Source: Bacteroidales bacterium (lineage in GTDB: Bacteria > Bacteroidota > Bacteroidia > Bacteroidales > G3-4614). Taken from it: 40,945 nt of DNA. Below, piece after piece: positions 8,972 to 16,959 of this stretch. The notes beneath the pieces were generated by a model. That model was not told the DNA's origin. It did not search any database and saw only the letters and a program-made list of their open reading frames with translations. Position 1 is the first letter of the stretch. Every line of letters starts with the position of its first letter. Where the stretch lies: positions 1 through 40,945 of the forward strand of contig JAGBHI010000052.1 of the NCBI GenBank assembly GCA_017935575.1, in the 5' to 3' direction. A program made the translations under genes and the position numbers.

Positions 8972-10300
8972 TCATTTAAGTAAAATATTTTCAAGTATAG
9001 ATAGTGTTTGTTTACAGAATCGTGTGTCTGGCTTATGAATTGTGGCAAATTTTCTTTCTGTATTTATGACACAACCACCGCCACATATTCCTAATGCTGG
9101 ACAGTCATAACATTCTGGCATATATAATGGGGAACGCTTCTGCCACTCTTTGTACATAGATGATTGAGCTGGGTCAAACGTATCATCAAATATATCGGTG
9201 ATGAAATGTTTTTTATCCATAATATGCTCATGACAAATACCAACTGACCCATCTGGTGCTATAGCAATCTGTCGTCCTCCTGCTGCATTACAATCAAACA
9301 GGCACGGATGTTTCTTTTCAAACACCTGCAAACGACGCCCTGTTCTGTTTTCTGTTATATTGTGTTCAGTTAATTCAAAATACGCTGATGACACAAAATC
9401 TGCAGCAGCATTATCATAGTCACCATCAAGTTGTATAATATCATTATCGAGAATGACATTAAAACCGATATTTGTAGCTTCAACAGTATTGATAAAATAA
9501 TCAAGAACTTCTGATCTTCTTTCTATAGTTTGTGGTGTAAGTGTACATGCAACATTCAAATCAATACCTATTTCTTTGCACTTCTTAAAGTTTTTTGTAG
9601 CAATTTCCCAAGCTAGTGTTCTTAAATCAGGGAATACTCTATTAATTGATGCCTCCTTATCACCATCAAGAGAAAAAGTTAATGTAACATCATGTTTTTT
9701 TATAAAACTAATATCATTATCATCAAGCAATGTACCATTAGTAACCACTAATATTTTTGTTTTTTGGGGAAGGATCCCAAACAAGATATAATCCTTTATT
9801 TTTTCTATTGCATGATACAAAACTACCTTATTGTGAAATGGCTCTCCTCCGTAAAAAATTATTGTTTTTCTTTCATCAAAGCGTTCCTTGTCCAAATTAA
9901 TAAGTCTAACAAAAAAGTCAAGACCCTTATCAAATGTACCAATAGACATTATTCCTTCCTTTGTATTTGCAACCTCAGATTGTTTTTCAAAACAATATTT
10001 ACATGCAAGGTTACAATTCTTTGTTAAAAAGAAATAGGCTGTTGATATATATGGTTCTTGTATTTCATTTCTGTAAATTTCTAACAGTTTTTCGTCAGAA
10101 TTATCAGATAAACAAATAAAACCTTCTTTTGATAATATATTATATAATTCTGAATCACGAGAAATATTTATAGCTCTTCTGTTTATATCAATTTCAGATT
10201 CTCCGATAGAGACTAATTTCATTTTCAAAGAGTGGTATAGAACTCTTTCTCCACGGTGATTCAATAGATGTGAATATCTTGATAATTTATACTGAGTCAT
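8972..10300 (-). CDS. Radical SAM/SPASM peptide maturase
   Basis: The 442-residue protein has an N-terminal domain of about 85 residues (RYSHLLNHRGERVLYHSL) typical of SPASM peptide maturases. The radical SAM motif CNLACKYC follows (C96, C100, C103), then YGGEPF, and a SPASM domain with CNAAGGRQIAIAPDGSVGIC, CYDCPALGICGGGC and a final FC. Enzymes of this class install carbon-carbon, carbon-sulfur or carbon-oxygen links in ribosomal peptides. The gene is the first after the precursor peptide gene, separated from it only by a GC-rich hairpin, which makes it the best candidate for the enzyme acting on that peptide. The exact chemistry cannot be read from the sequence. Confidence 0.9.
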   Translation of the reverse strand: MTQYKLSRYSHLLNHRGERVLYHSLKMKLVSIGESEIDINRRAINISRDSELYNILSKEGFICLSDNSDEKLLEIYRNEIQEPYISTAYFFLTKNCNLACKYCFEKQSEVANTKEGIMSIGTFDKGLDFFVRLINLDKERFDERKTIIFYGGEPFHNKVVLYHAIEKIKDYILFGILPQKTKILVVTNGTLLDDNDISFIKKHDVTLTFSLDGDKEASINRVFPDLRTLAWEIATKNFKKCKEIGIDLNVACTLTPQTIERRSEVLDYFINTVEATNIGFNVILDNDIIQLDGDYDNAAADFVSSAYFELTEHNITENRTGRRLQVFEKKHPCLFDCNAAGGRQIAIAPDGSVGICHEHIMDKKHFITDIFDDTFDPAQSSMYKEWQKRSPLYMPECYDCPALGICGGGCVINTERKFATIHKPDTRFCKQTLSILENILLK

Positions 10301-10325
10301 AGCTGTTAAATTTATTAATTACAAG

Positions 10326-10364
10326 GGGGCTGTGTCAAAATACAAATAAAAAAGACACAGCCCC
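10326..10364 (-). other. GC-rich hairpin between precursor gene and maturase gene
   Basis: GGGGCTGTGTC (10326-10336) pairs perfectly with GACACAGCCCC (10354-10364) around a 17-base loop. On the transcribed minus strand the loop is U-rich, but no U-tract follows the stem, so it is not a standard terminator. In many RiPP operons a leaky hairpin after the precursor gene raises precursor over enzyme mRNA; that role is inferred. The plus-strand sequence resembles the left end of the IS1182-like element at 40784 (14 identical bases, GGCTGTGTCAAAAT, and the same hairpin layout). Confidence 0.7.
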
Positions 10365-10383
10365 ACATTGATAATCTTCTGCA

Positions 10384-10611
10384 TTAATTGCAGATTGCAC
10401 CCCAGTTATTCCAACCGTTATTCATCCATGATTCCCATGCACGGTTCTCAAACTTTGATGCTAAAGAGCAATTGTTTGATTCATTATTTGAATCATACAT
10501 TGCTGTAATGCTAGCAGCATTACCTTCAAGCTCGATACTAACTTCTGTACCTAACTTCTCTGAAAAAACTTTTACAGTCTTCATTGGTTTAAAATTTAAA
10601 AAATTAAACAT
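10384..10611 (-). CDS. RiPP precursor peptide with Trp/Asn-rich C-terminal core
   Basis: This is a short gene between two radical SAM genes. From the first ATG (10611) it encodes 75 residues; an internal ATG at 10584 (MKTVKVFSEKLG) would give 66. The first ATG has a weak GGAG about 11 bases upstream, so the start is undecided. Residues 10-47 look like a leader (charged, then Asn/Ser-rich). The C-terminus is unlike it: FENRAWESWMNN followed by GWNNWGAICN, with W59, W62, W67, W70 and C74. Two W-x-x-W motifs and three aromatic-x-Asn triplets (F-E-N, W-M-N, W-N-N) fit substrates of radical SAM cross-linking enzymes such as those making darobactin or three-residue cyclophanes. I know no close relative. 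Confidence 0.75.
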   Translation of the reverse strand: MFNFLNFKPMKTVKVFSEKLGTEVSIELEGNAASITAMYDSNNESNNCSLASKFENRAWESWMNNGWNNWGAICN

Positions 10612-10687
10612 AAGTGCATTTCTCCATATGAGATAATGCTTTTTCTTTTCATATATCTTTTAAGTATTATAACAAACAGTATAAAAT

Positions 10688-11614
10688 TTACTCACAAACA
10701 ATACTCTTCAATATTGATTCATCAAAATTGTTCTTGAAACTACGCCATGTGCCTGGACAATATTTATTCAATTCACAATTTGTACATGCTTCAAACAATG
10801 GACCACTATCACTACCAATATCCCATAACAATTCACTATTAGGCACTTTATATGCTGCAACATTTTCTTGTGTTGAAGTTTCTATAAATCCCCAATAATA
10901 TGGGTCTATTAAACATAATGGGGTAGTTAATACCTTTACATTTCGTTTGTGTCCAAGTTTCCTTTGTTCAATTACGATATCTAAAGCCTGCTCTAAATAG
11001 GGAATAGAATCACGAAAATCCACAGCAACATTCTCTTTATTTGATGCTGCTGTACCATTAATATCTATATTGCAGAACAACAATGTAACATTATCTTCAA
11101 ATTGAGATGTTGCCCATTTTATATATTCTGGAAGATCCTTATATGTATAGTTAACGATATTATTTTTTATAGATAACTTTACATTATGTTTAAGCATATT
11201 TGAGATTCCTTTCATGCTCCTATTGAAACTGCCCTTGTGTTGTGTCAAAAAATCATGTTTCTCTGGAATATGACTATGGAAAGCTACCGTCACATCAAGT
11301 TTTGAGCCATCAATAATTGAAAACATTTTTTCAGCAAATGTATCATCTGCAAGACGTAAAGCATTTGTAAGTAAACTTATATTAACATCAAATCTTTTAA
11401 TATAATCCAATATTTTAAAGAAGTCGGGGTGAATTGTTGGTTCTCCTCCAGACAATAATATATTTTCAACTCCTTTTTCTTCTATTGATTGACGTACTGT
11501 CATACATACTTGATCGTATGTTAGCGAAGGCACAGTTACAGAGTCTTTTGAACATGGACAAAATTGACAACGCTCATTACATACATACCCTATTGCACAA
11601 TATAATGTTTTCAT
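10688..11614 (-). CDS. Radical SAM enzyme with short C-terminal cysteine cluster (paralog B)
   Basis: The 308-residue protein starts MKTLYCAIGYVCNERCQFC, with cluster cysteines C12, C16 and C19, followed by LLSGGEPTI. It ends with TPLCLIDPYYW and CTNCELNKYCPGTW, a reduced SPASM/twitch-like set. It is the paralog of 8009-8944, so the operon carries two copies of the same uncommon type on either side of the precursor and SPASM maturase. The stop is 76 bases before the precursor ATG, and the start is 2 bases after the 467-residue maturase gene. Two paralogs could act on different residues of one peptide or form a heterodimer; both ideas are inference. Confidence 0.85.
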   Translation of the reverse strand: MKTLYCAIGYVCNERCQFCPCSKDSVTVPSLTYDQVCMTVRQSIEEKGVENILLSGGEPTIHPDFFKILDYIKRFDVNISLLTNALRLADDTFAEKMFSIIDGSKLDVTVAFHSHIPEKHDFLTQHKGSFNRSMKGISNMLKHNVKLSIKNNIVNYTYKDLPEYIKWATSQFEDNVTLLFCNIDINGTAASNKENVAVDFRDSIPYLEQALDIVIEQRKLGHKRNVKVLTTPLCLIDPYYWGFIETSTQENVAAYKVPNSELLWDIGSDSGPLFEACTNCELNKYCPGTWRSFKNNFDESILKSIVCE

Positions 11615-11616
11615 CT

Positions 11617-13020
11617 TTATATTTTGTTTAATTTTACTCTTCCCCTTGTCAATGGGAATATAGCATTTGGCTCAGAAAGAATTAATTCTATTAGTTTTGG
11701 ATACAATGTTTTATTTGCAATACATTCCTGATTATCAACACCCTCAACACATCCTTTTTTATACTTTATTGCTGTAGTACACCCCCCTTTGCAATAGAAC
11801 CAAAAAGGACAGTTGTCACATTCATTTATATGCTTTTTATTGAAAAAATCACAATTAGATTTCTTCGCATTATTGACAAGAGTAATTAGGTCTTGCTTAT
11901 CATGAACAGAGCCTATAGCCTCTTTCTTGTAATCAGTGACATCACACGGATAAATCAGTCCATCCTGATCAAAAGCTATCATCTTTGTGCCACCCATACA
12001 CCCTCGTGAAGTACATATATTAGATTTACTTCGGACAAGGAGATTCATTAATTTCTCTTGAACATTCAATTCTGTAATTGGATATCCTCTTTTATTCAAT
12101 TCAACTAATTTTGAAAGTAATGTTATCTCTGCTAATTCCACTTGCTCCTTAGTTAAGCATAATCCAGCATCTTTCATTACGGGATTATCTTTAACAAGAT
12201 TAAGTTTAAAACATGAAACTTTAACTTCTGTTGCCAAAAACTCAATGATTTCTTTAAGATACGGAAAACTTTTGCTAGTCAATACTGTTACTACGCCAAA
12301 ATTCTTTAAATTTTCATTATTTGCCAAAATCTTTACACCTCGCATCATTTTTTCAAATGATGGTTTTCCATTCATTAAAGGTCTATGCATATTCTGGACT
12401 AACTCAAATCCATCAATGCTAACTCCTAAACGAATATTTCTTATAGCACACTCCTCGGCTAATTCTTCCGTTATAAGACTTGCATTTGTTTCAATAGAAA
12501 TTAATGGATATAATCCCTTTTCTTTAAACATATTGTCCATCCTTCTGATTTTATCAAATGCTATTAATGGTTCTCCGCCCCAAGGTTGTACACAAAAATT
12601 TTTAATCTTGTATTTAATACAATAGTCAATAATATAATTGGTGATAGCATCAAGATTTTTATCAGATATTGTACGAACTTTATCTTCTAAATGCCTAAAA
12701 CAATATATACAACGGAAATTACATGCCTGTGTTAAATCAAATATAAAGAATGTCGGTTGTACTCTTTCTTTTACCTGACATTCAAGACAATTTCCTCTTT
12801 CAATCAATCCTCGTTGAATCATCTTGAATGCAAGAGGCTCTTCAATATTTTGATAATATAATTGATCACATAGTTCTGACGATAATATAATAGAACAGCC
12901 ATTCTCAGGATTTAAAAGGAAACCATTCCTTTCAATTTCATCTTTGAAAAGATAGCCACCTTTAAATCTACCAATATTACCTCCTATATCAAAAGATCTT
13001 ATATACTCTAAACTTCCCAT
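11617..13020 (-). CDS. Radical SAM/SPASM peptide maturase (second type)
   Basis: The 467-residue protein begins with a domain of about 90 residues that could hold a peptide-recognition fold, ending in CLEC. The radical SAM motif CNFRCIYC follows (C100, C104, C107), then PWGGEPL, TNASLI and GVSIDG. The C-terminal SPASM region has CTSRGCMGGTKMIAFDQDGLIYPC and CDNCPFWFYCKGGC plus a later Cys pair. This layout is that of sulfatase-maturase/peptide-maturase proteins such as thioether and carbon-linked RiPP enzymes. It differs clearly from the SPASM protein at 8972, so the two probably do different chemistry. Its ATG overlaps the stop of the 94-residue gene by one base, which indicates coupled translation. 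Confidence 0.88.
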   Translation of the reverse strand: MGSLEYIRSFDIGGNIGRFKGGYLFKDEIERNGFLLNPENGCSIILSSELCDQLYYQNIEEPLAFKMIQRGLIERGNCLECQVKERVQPTFFIFDLTQACNFRCIYCFRHLEDKVRTISDKNLDAITNYIIDYCIKYKIKNFCVQPWGGEPLIAFDKIRRMDNMFKEKGLYPLISIETNASLITEELAEECAIRNIRLGVSIDGFELVQNMHRPLMNGKPSFEKMMRGVKILANNENLKNFGVVTVLTSKSFPYLKEIIEFLATEVKVSCFKLNLVKDNPVMKDAGLCLTKEQVELAEITLLSKLVELNKRGYPITELNVQEKLMNLLVRSKSNICTSRGCMGGTKMIAFDQDGLIYPCDVTDYKKEAIGSVHDKQDLITLVNNAKKSNCDFFNKKHINECDNCPFWFYCKGGCTTAIKYKKGCVEGVDNQECIANKTLYPKLIELILSEPNAIFPLTRGRVKLNKI

Positions 13021-13304
13021 TATTCTATTATCTTTTTAAGTACCAATAATGTATATATTGACTCTGCATCTTTATCAAAACAATCATTAATAAGCATTAA
13101 TACATCATGTATCCCTTTTTCTAATTCCTTTATAAACCGTAACGCAGACTCGTTGCTTTTAAAGTTTGCTAATAACAATGAGTCAAAAAGAGTATTATAA
13201 AACATAACATCTTTCCCATTTATAGAATATTCAACATGCTGAGATAAATAATAAAGATTTATATTCTCTTTGCTGAAATAATTAGAATACAATATATTTC
13301 GCAT
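13020..13304 (-). CDS. Small protein coupled to a radical SAM maturase (possible peptide-recognition protein)
   Basis: The 94-residue protein is not one I recognise. It has an N-terminal part with ISNG-like beta strands (YSINGKDVMFYNTLFDSLLLA) followed by helical segments, and no signal peptide, membrane helix or cysteine pair. Its stop overlaps the start of the 467-residue SPASM maturase by one base. Size and position match PqqD/MftB-type RiPP recognition elements, which bind the leader peptide and present it to the radical SAM enzyme; this is inference from context. A second precursor is less likely because the C-terminus (LLVLKKIIE) has no core-like composition. Confidence 0.6.
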   Translation of the reverse strand: MRNILYSNYFSKENINLYYLSQHVEYSINGKDVMFYNTLFDSLLLANFKSNESALRFIKELEKGIHDVLMLINDCFDKDAESIYTLLVLKKIIE

Positions 13305-13331
13305 AATTAATTTTTATTATGAATAATAACT

Positions 13332-14186
13332 TTAAATATTTTTTTTACAAAACCCTTTTTTTAGATGTGGACAAATATCTATATCTTGTAAAACAGTAAA
13401 CCCTGTCGTTTTAATATTTCCCAATAGTTTACCATTACAATATACAATATCCCCTTTTTCAGTAATTCTAATATATCTAAAACCATCAAAACAGCGAGTT
13501 CCATAGATTGGGTTATTTGCAAATTCCCACCAATTATCAATACTAACATTATTTTCACATGCTATTTTGAATTTTTTCTTATCTATTAATGACATTTTTT
13601 CTATTGAATTAATAACCATATTCTTCATCATAGAAAACTGCCTATCATTGTACGATTCTGGATATTTAACTCCTCGTTCAACACCTCTCATCAACTTTGG
13701 TAATAAAATAACTCCTTGACTTTGATAATCCTTTATAAAATCAGATATCTGTTCAAATTCGTCAGGCATCATTACAATTGTCGCGTAAACAAAAAAACCA
13801 GCTTCTCTAAGAGCCATATAGTGCCGAATAAAAGGCTTCATGTGTTGTTTCCTATAAGGATAATGTACACTTGCATTTATAAATATAAATTTTTCAGATT
13901 TGACCTTTTCTATAAAAGTATTTACAGGTATAGTTAAATTGGTATTCATGCTTATATAATGACCTTTTTGCTCAAGTTTGATGCATAAATCAATAATATT
14001 TGGGACAAGAAAAGGCTCACCTCCTGTTAAATGAAATAATATAGGTTCACTTATATTATCAATAAAAGAATAGTCAACTGATTTGCATTCTGCATTTCTT
14101 GTATCAGCATTTTGTAAACAATAATAACAGTTAAGATTACACTTTTCTGTCAATATCCAATCAACTATTCTATTAACTTGGATCAT
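13332..14186 (-). CDS. Radical SAM protein, first in the maturase series
   Basis: The 284-residue protein has the motif CNLNCYYC (C16, C20, C23), HLTGGEPF at about residues 50-59 and NTNLTIP. The C-terminal region has RCFDGFRYIRITEKGDIVYCNGKLLGNI and then CPHLKKGFC, a SPASM-like remnant with four Cys. The shortness of this end suggests one auxiliary cluster at most. Its first 14 bases overlap the end of the TrkA-like gene, so it belongs to the same operon. The substrate is unknown; the neighbours point to peptide modification. Confidence 0.83.
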   Translation of the reverse strand: MIQVNRIVDWILTEKCNLNCYYCLQNADTRNAECKSVDYSFIDNISEPILFHLTGGEPFLVPNIIDLCIKLEQKGHYISMNTNLTIPVNTFIEKVKSEKFIFINASVHYPYRKQHMKPFIRHYMALREAGFFVYATIVMMPDEFEQISDFIKDYQSQGVILLPKLMRGVERGVKYPESYNDRQFSMMKNMVINSIEKMSLIDKKKFKIACENNVSIDNWWEFANNPIYGTRCFDGFRYIRITEKGDIVYCNGKLLGNIKTTGFTVLQDIDICPHLKKGFCKKNI

Positions 14187-15321
14187 TTATATATTCTTTT
14201 AATGTGTCATCAACAATATTGTATACTACAATATTATTATCTTCTTTTTTTGTTTCTATCTTATCAATTAATTCTTTCTCAATATTCATGCCCATGAGTG
14301 TTATTTTCATATTTATATCACTCCAATCTATCCATTTACATGCTGTTGAAAATAGCAACCAATCAGCGCCTAAACAAATAAATACCTCAAAAAACTCTGT
14401 CTTAAGATCAAATCCACACTCAGATAAATATTTAGTTAAATCACGATGAACCAATCCTTTTATATCAGAACAATTATAATGAAGTCTTGGACCTTCAGGA
14501 TAGATATCTTTTATTCTTTTAAGTGTTATATTACTTTGCTCTATGGCTATAATTCTATTACTTTCTCTATATTTTTCAATAAGGCGTTTCCCGATGCTTC
14601 CTAATCCTAGAATAATTATATTACCATTATTTATGAACGGCAAAGAATGCATAACTAATTCTGAAAAATTGAATACTTTAAACCCATTTTCTTCATTCGA
14701 AAGAAACTTTATAATATTTTTATTATCTAACTGCTCAATTCTTACTGATTTCTTAATATTGTTTCCCAACTTTAATTTTATTAACTGCATACAAACAAGG
14801 ATATTAATATAATCGCTTCCTGTTGATATAATTATCTCAGAAGCATTCTGTATCCTCGCCTCCAATAAAGTTGATAGTAAAGACGCATCCTTTTTTATAT
14901 GAATTTCATTCAATGAAATAATAGGATTATTAATAGCTGGATCAATTACAATTACCTTCTTTTTTTGAGCGATTATCCTTTTTACAATATGCTTGCCTGT
15001 AAATCCATATCCACATACAACTACATGATTATTGAAAAATCTCATGCATAACCATTTCCAGCCTTCATGTGATAAAGAATAAATTAATTGAATTCCTCCA
15101 CATATTACAACTATAGGTGCTAAAAAACGAGCGATATTAATACTCAAGCAAGTCTCTGGAGATGAGCTGCCTAATGTAAATAACTGCATTGTTTTATATA
15201 GTGCATCAAAAAATGAATATCCTTCATCATCATGGACGCATAAGTATCCATACATCGCACATATTACTGTTATTACTGCAAATATGATTATCCAAACAAT
15301 AAGTTTTTTTCTAAAAAACAT
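14173..15321 (-). CDS. Ion-channel-like membrane protein with two TrkA-N (RCK) domains
   Basis: The 382-residue protein has a first membrane helix (residues 8-28), a re-entrant pore-like region (38-58) and a second helix (64-82). Two Rossmann NAD-binding motifs follow, GYGFTG at 104-109 and GLGSIG at 239-244. The pore has LFTLGSSSP where potassium channels have TVGYG, as in the divergent TrkA-N/RyR-type putative channels, so potassium selectivity should not be assumed. It is the first gene of the RiPP operon and overlaps the next by 14 bases. Export, self-protection or sensing of membrane state by the peptide system are all possible; none is shown. No strong promoter is visible in the 65 bases upstream. 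Confidence 0.75.
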   Translation of the reverse strand: MFFRKKLIVWIIIFAVITVICAMYGYLCVHDDEGYSFFDALYKTMQLFTLGSSSPETCLSINIARFLAPIVVICGGIQLIYSLSHEGWKWLCMRFFNNHVVVCGYGFTGKHIVKRIIAQKKKVIVIDPAINNPIISLNEIHIKKDASLLSTLLEARIQNASEIIISTGSDYINILVCMQLIKLKLGNNIKKSVRIEQLDNKNIIKFLSNEENGFKVFNFSELVMHSLPFINNGNIIILGLGSIGKRLIEKYRESNRIIAIEQSNITLKRIKDIYPEGPRLHYNCSDIKGLVHRDLTKYLSECGFDLKTEFFEVFICLGADWLLFSTACKWIDWSDINMKITLMGMNIEKELIDKIETKKEDNNIVVYNIVDDTLKEYINDPS

Positions 15322-15386
15322 ACATAATATATAAATAGGTCTACTCTTTTCTGGATTTTCGGTTTACTCCAATTTTTGTTTACAAA

Positions 15387-15779
15387 TTAATCATCTAATC
15401 CGTTTAACGTCCAAGTTGTTACTTTTCCACACCTTTTACAACGTGTAGTAACGACTGAATAATTATCATCAATTATTTCTAAATCATCATAACCACATTT
15501 AGTACACTCTAATGTACACTCCTTTCCCCCTCTTCGGATTATAGTTTCTTTTGAACCACTTAAAAAAAGCCAATATACTGCATAAAATCCTATGATAAAT
15601 ACCAATAATGCTTTCCACCAACTAAAAAATATCCACACTATAATAGAAGCCACTATTATAAGTATATATCCTATCCAATCTAATACTTGATATTTACCTC
15701 TTAATCTTATGCATATTTTGCGAATTATAATAAAAGCTATTATAAATATTATTAAGCTAACCCATACACTCATAATCAA
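15387..15779 (-). CDS. Small membrane protein with C-terminal zinc ribbon
   Basis: The 130-residue protein has three hydrophobic segments (about residues 4-20, 35-52 and 55-74). A cytoplasmic tail carries CTKCGYDDL (two Cys spaced by two residues) and, about 25 residues later, CKRCGKVTTW, a classic zinc-ribbon pair. I do not recognise the family. The gene sits 65 bases upstream of the channel gene and 55 bases downstream of the next membrane protein gene, on the same strand, so it may belong to one long transcript with the RiPP operon. Confidence 0.6.
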   Translation of the reverse strand: MIMSVWVSLIIFIIAFIIIRKICIRLRGKYQVLDWIGYILIIVASIIVWIFFSWWKALLVFIIGFYAVYWLFLSGSKETIIRRGGKECTLECTKCGYDDLEIIDDNYSVVTTRCKRCGKVTTWTLNGLDD

Positions 15780-15834
15780 TTCTTAAAAGTTTTATTTTGT
15801 TTATTATCATATACTAACACGCCGTTATTCATTT

Positions 15835-16551
15835 CTATTCTGTAAATTTTGGTATGTTATATTTGCTCCATATAGAGGTGTTAATATTAAACTCTTCTTG
15901 CTTACCTCTAATCAATGCTGAGTGTGCAAAAATAGGTTGCAAATACTTAGTCATAGGTTTATTTACTATTGTACCCTCCTCTATATCTTTACTTAATTCA
16001 CTTTTGTCGCTATGCACTAATATCTTTAAGTCTTCTCCTAATATATACTCATATAAATTATAACACGCCAATAATCCATCTATGTAAAGCATACCCTTTT
16101 CAAGGGTATCATTAGGATATATGCCTCTCAATTTCTCATCATGAATTTCCAAAATCTTTAATTTTTCATCTACACTTAAAGTAGGATTAGTCATAAAATT
16201 GATAAACAAATTAAAGTATTTATCACGCAGTTCTTCGGTTGGGAAGTTTTCCGCAACATGATCATAAAACCAAATTGTCTGTTCATATGTACACTTTTGC
16301 CCTACATTTGTCAAAAATTTTGCGTCAGACTCTTTTACCTCTTCGTTTTTCTCTTCTTCGTTTCCTGCGTTATTTTTAATGTCGGTTTTTTTGATAAAGA
16401 ACCATATCCAATAGATAATAAATGCAAAAGGAACGATGAAGAATGCTATCGTAATAATTAATTTCAAAAAGAATTTAATATTAACTCGTAGCCACATGTG
16501 AGCAATTGTTCCAACAGACAAAACAATCCATATCAAATTTAATGCATTCAT
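15835..16551 (-). CDS. Membrane-anchored protein of unknown function
   Basis: The 238-residue protein has two N-terminal membrane helices (about residues 4-22 and 29-52). A charged linker rich in Glu, Asn and Lys follows, and then a helical, soluble-looking domain of about 150 residues (WFYDHVAENFPTEELRDKY...). I recognise no motif. It is the first gene downstream (minus strand) of the inverted-repeat-flanked segment at 16778-16980, so it would be the first gene read if that segment's promoter were flipped. Confidence 0.55.
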   Translation of the reverse strand: MNALNLIWIVLSVGTIAHMWLRVNIKFFLKLIITIAFFIVPFAFIIYWIWFFIKKTDIKNNAGNEEEKNEEVKESDAKFLTNVGQKCTYEQTIWFYDHVAENFPTEELRDKYFNLFINFMTNPTLSVDEKLKILEIHDEKLRGIYPNDTLEKGMLYIDGLLACYNLYEYILGEDLKILVHSDKSELSKDIEEGTIVNKPMTKYLQPIFAHSALIRGKQEEFNINTSIWSKYNIPKFTE

Positions 16552-16777
16552 AATTTTAAATATTAATAATTTTAAACAACTAAAAAACTTATATACTACA
16601 CCTTAAAAAGCAGATTATATTCTTTGAGGAATACCATCATAAACATACTAATAACCGCTAAAGCAATTCTTATATTGGTTTTATTCTCCTTTATTAAATA
16701 ATGCCTTAAAGCCATTACCAATAAGATTGAACAATCGTACTATAAGTGCAATAACGAGTTTAATCAAATAAATCAAC

Positions 16778-16798
16778 CTCTCTTCGTAAGAGAAGTTG
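16778..16798 (+). repeat. Left inverted-repeat arm of the inverton
   Basis: The arm begins CTCTCTTCGTAAGAG and continues AAGTTG. It is also internally palindromic (TCTCTT-CGT-AAGAGA), extended outward by ATCAAC/GTTGAT, as expected for two recombinase half-sites around a short spacer. It could alone form a terminator-like hairpin. Confidence 0.7.
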
Positions 16799-16917
16799 AT
16801 CGCTTATTTTTTATCTGAGACTTAATGTTTTACGTTAGAAAATACTGCTGATTTGCTTTAGAATTAAGACTTAGTCTTATATATTTTTTTATTTTGGAAA
16901 AATTTATTCTATATAAT

Positions 16918-16950
16918 TTGGCATAATTAGCATTAATTTATGTACCTTTG
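16918..16950 (+). promoter_or_regulatory. Promoter-like sequence inside the inverton, pointing right
   Basis: TTG at 16918-16920 (preceded by T) and TACCTTTG at 16943-16950 match the Bacteroidota -33 and -7 elements. The spacer is 22 bases, slightly long. The -7 octamer is identical to that in front of tRNA-His at 40520. In this orientation it reads into the convergent recombinase gene. After inversion it would read left into 16551 and beyond. Confidence 0.5.
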
Positions 16951-16959
16951 TCAAAGTAA

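Larger units (their letters stand above)
6102..15321 (-). other. RiPP-like biosynthetic operon with five radical SAM enzymes
   Basis: Nine large genes and one precursor gene lie on one strand, mostly with overlaps or gaps of 2-30 bases; the widest gaps flank the precursor (76 and 83 bases). The set is a channel-like protein, three short radical SAM proteins, two SPASM maturases, a 94-residue protein, the precursor, an M42 peptidase and a family 2 glycosyltransferase. I see no transporter or immunity gene of classical type. Confidence 0.75.

Noticed and set aside
13020-13304. A second RiPP precursor
   Set aside because: At 94 residues with an even composition and a charged hydrophobic end, it shows no leader/core division; a recognition protein is more plausible.
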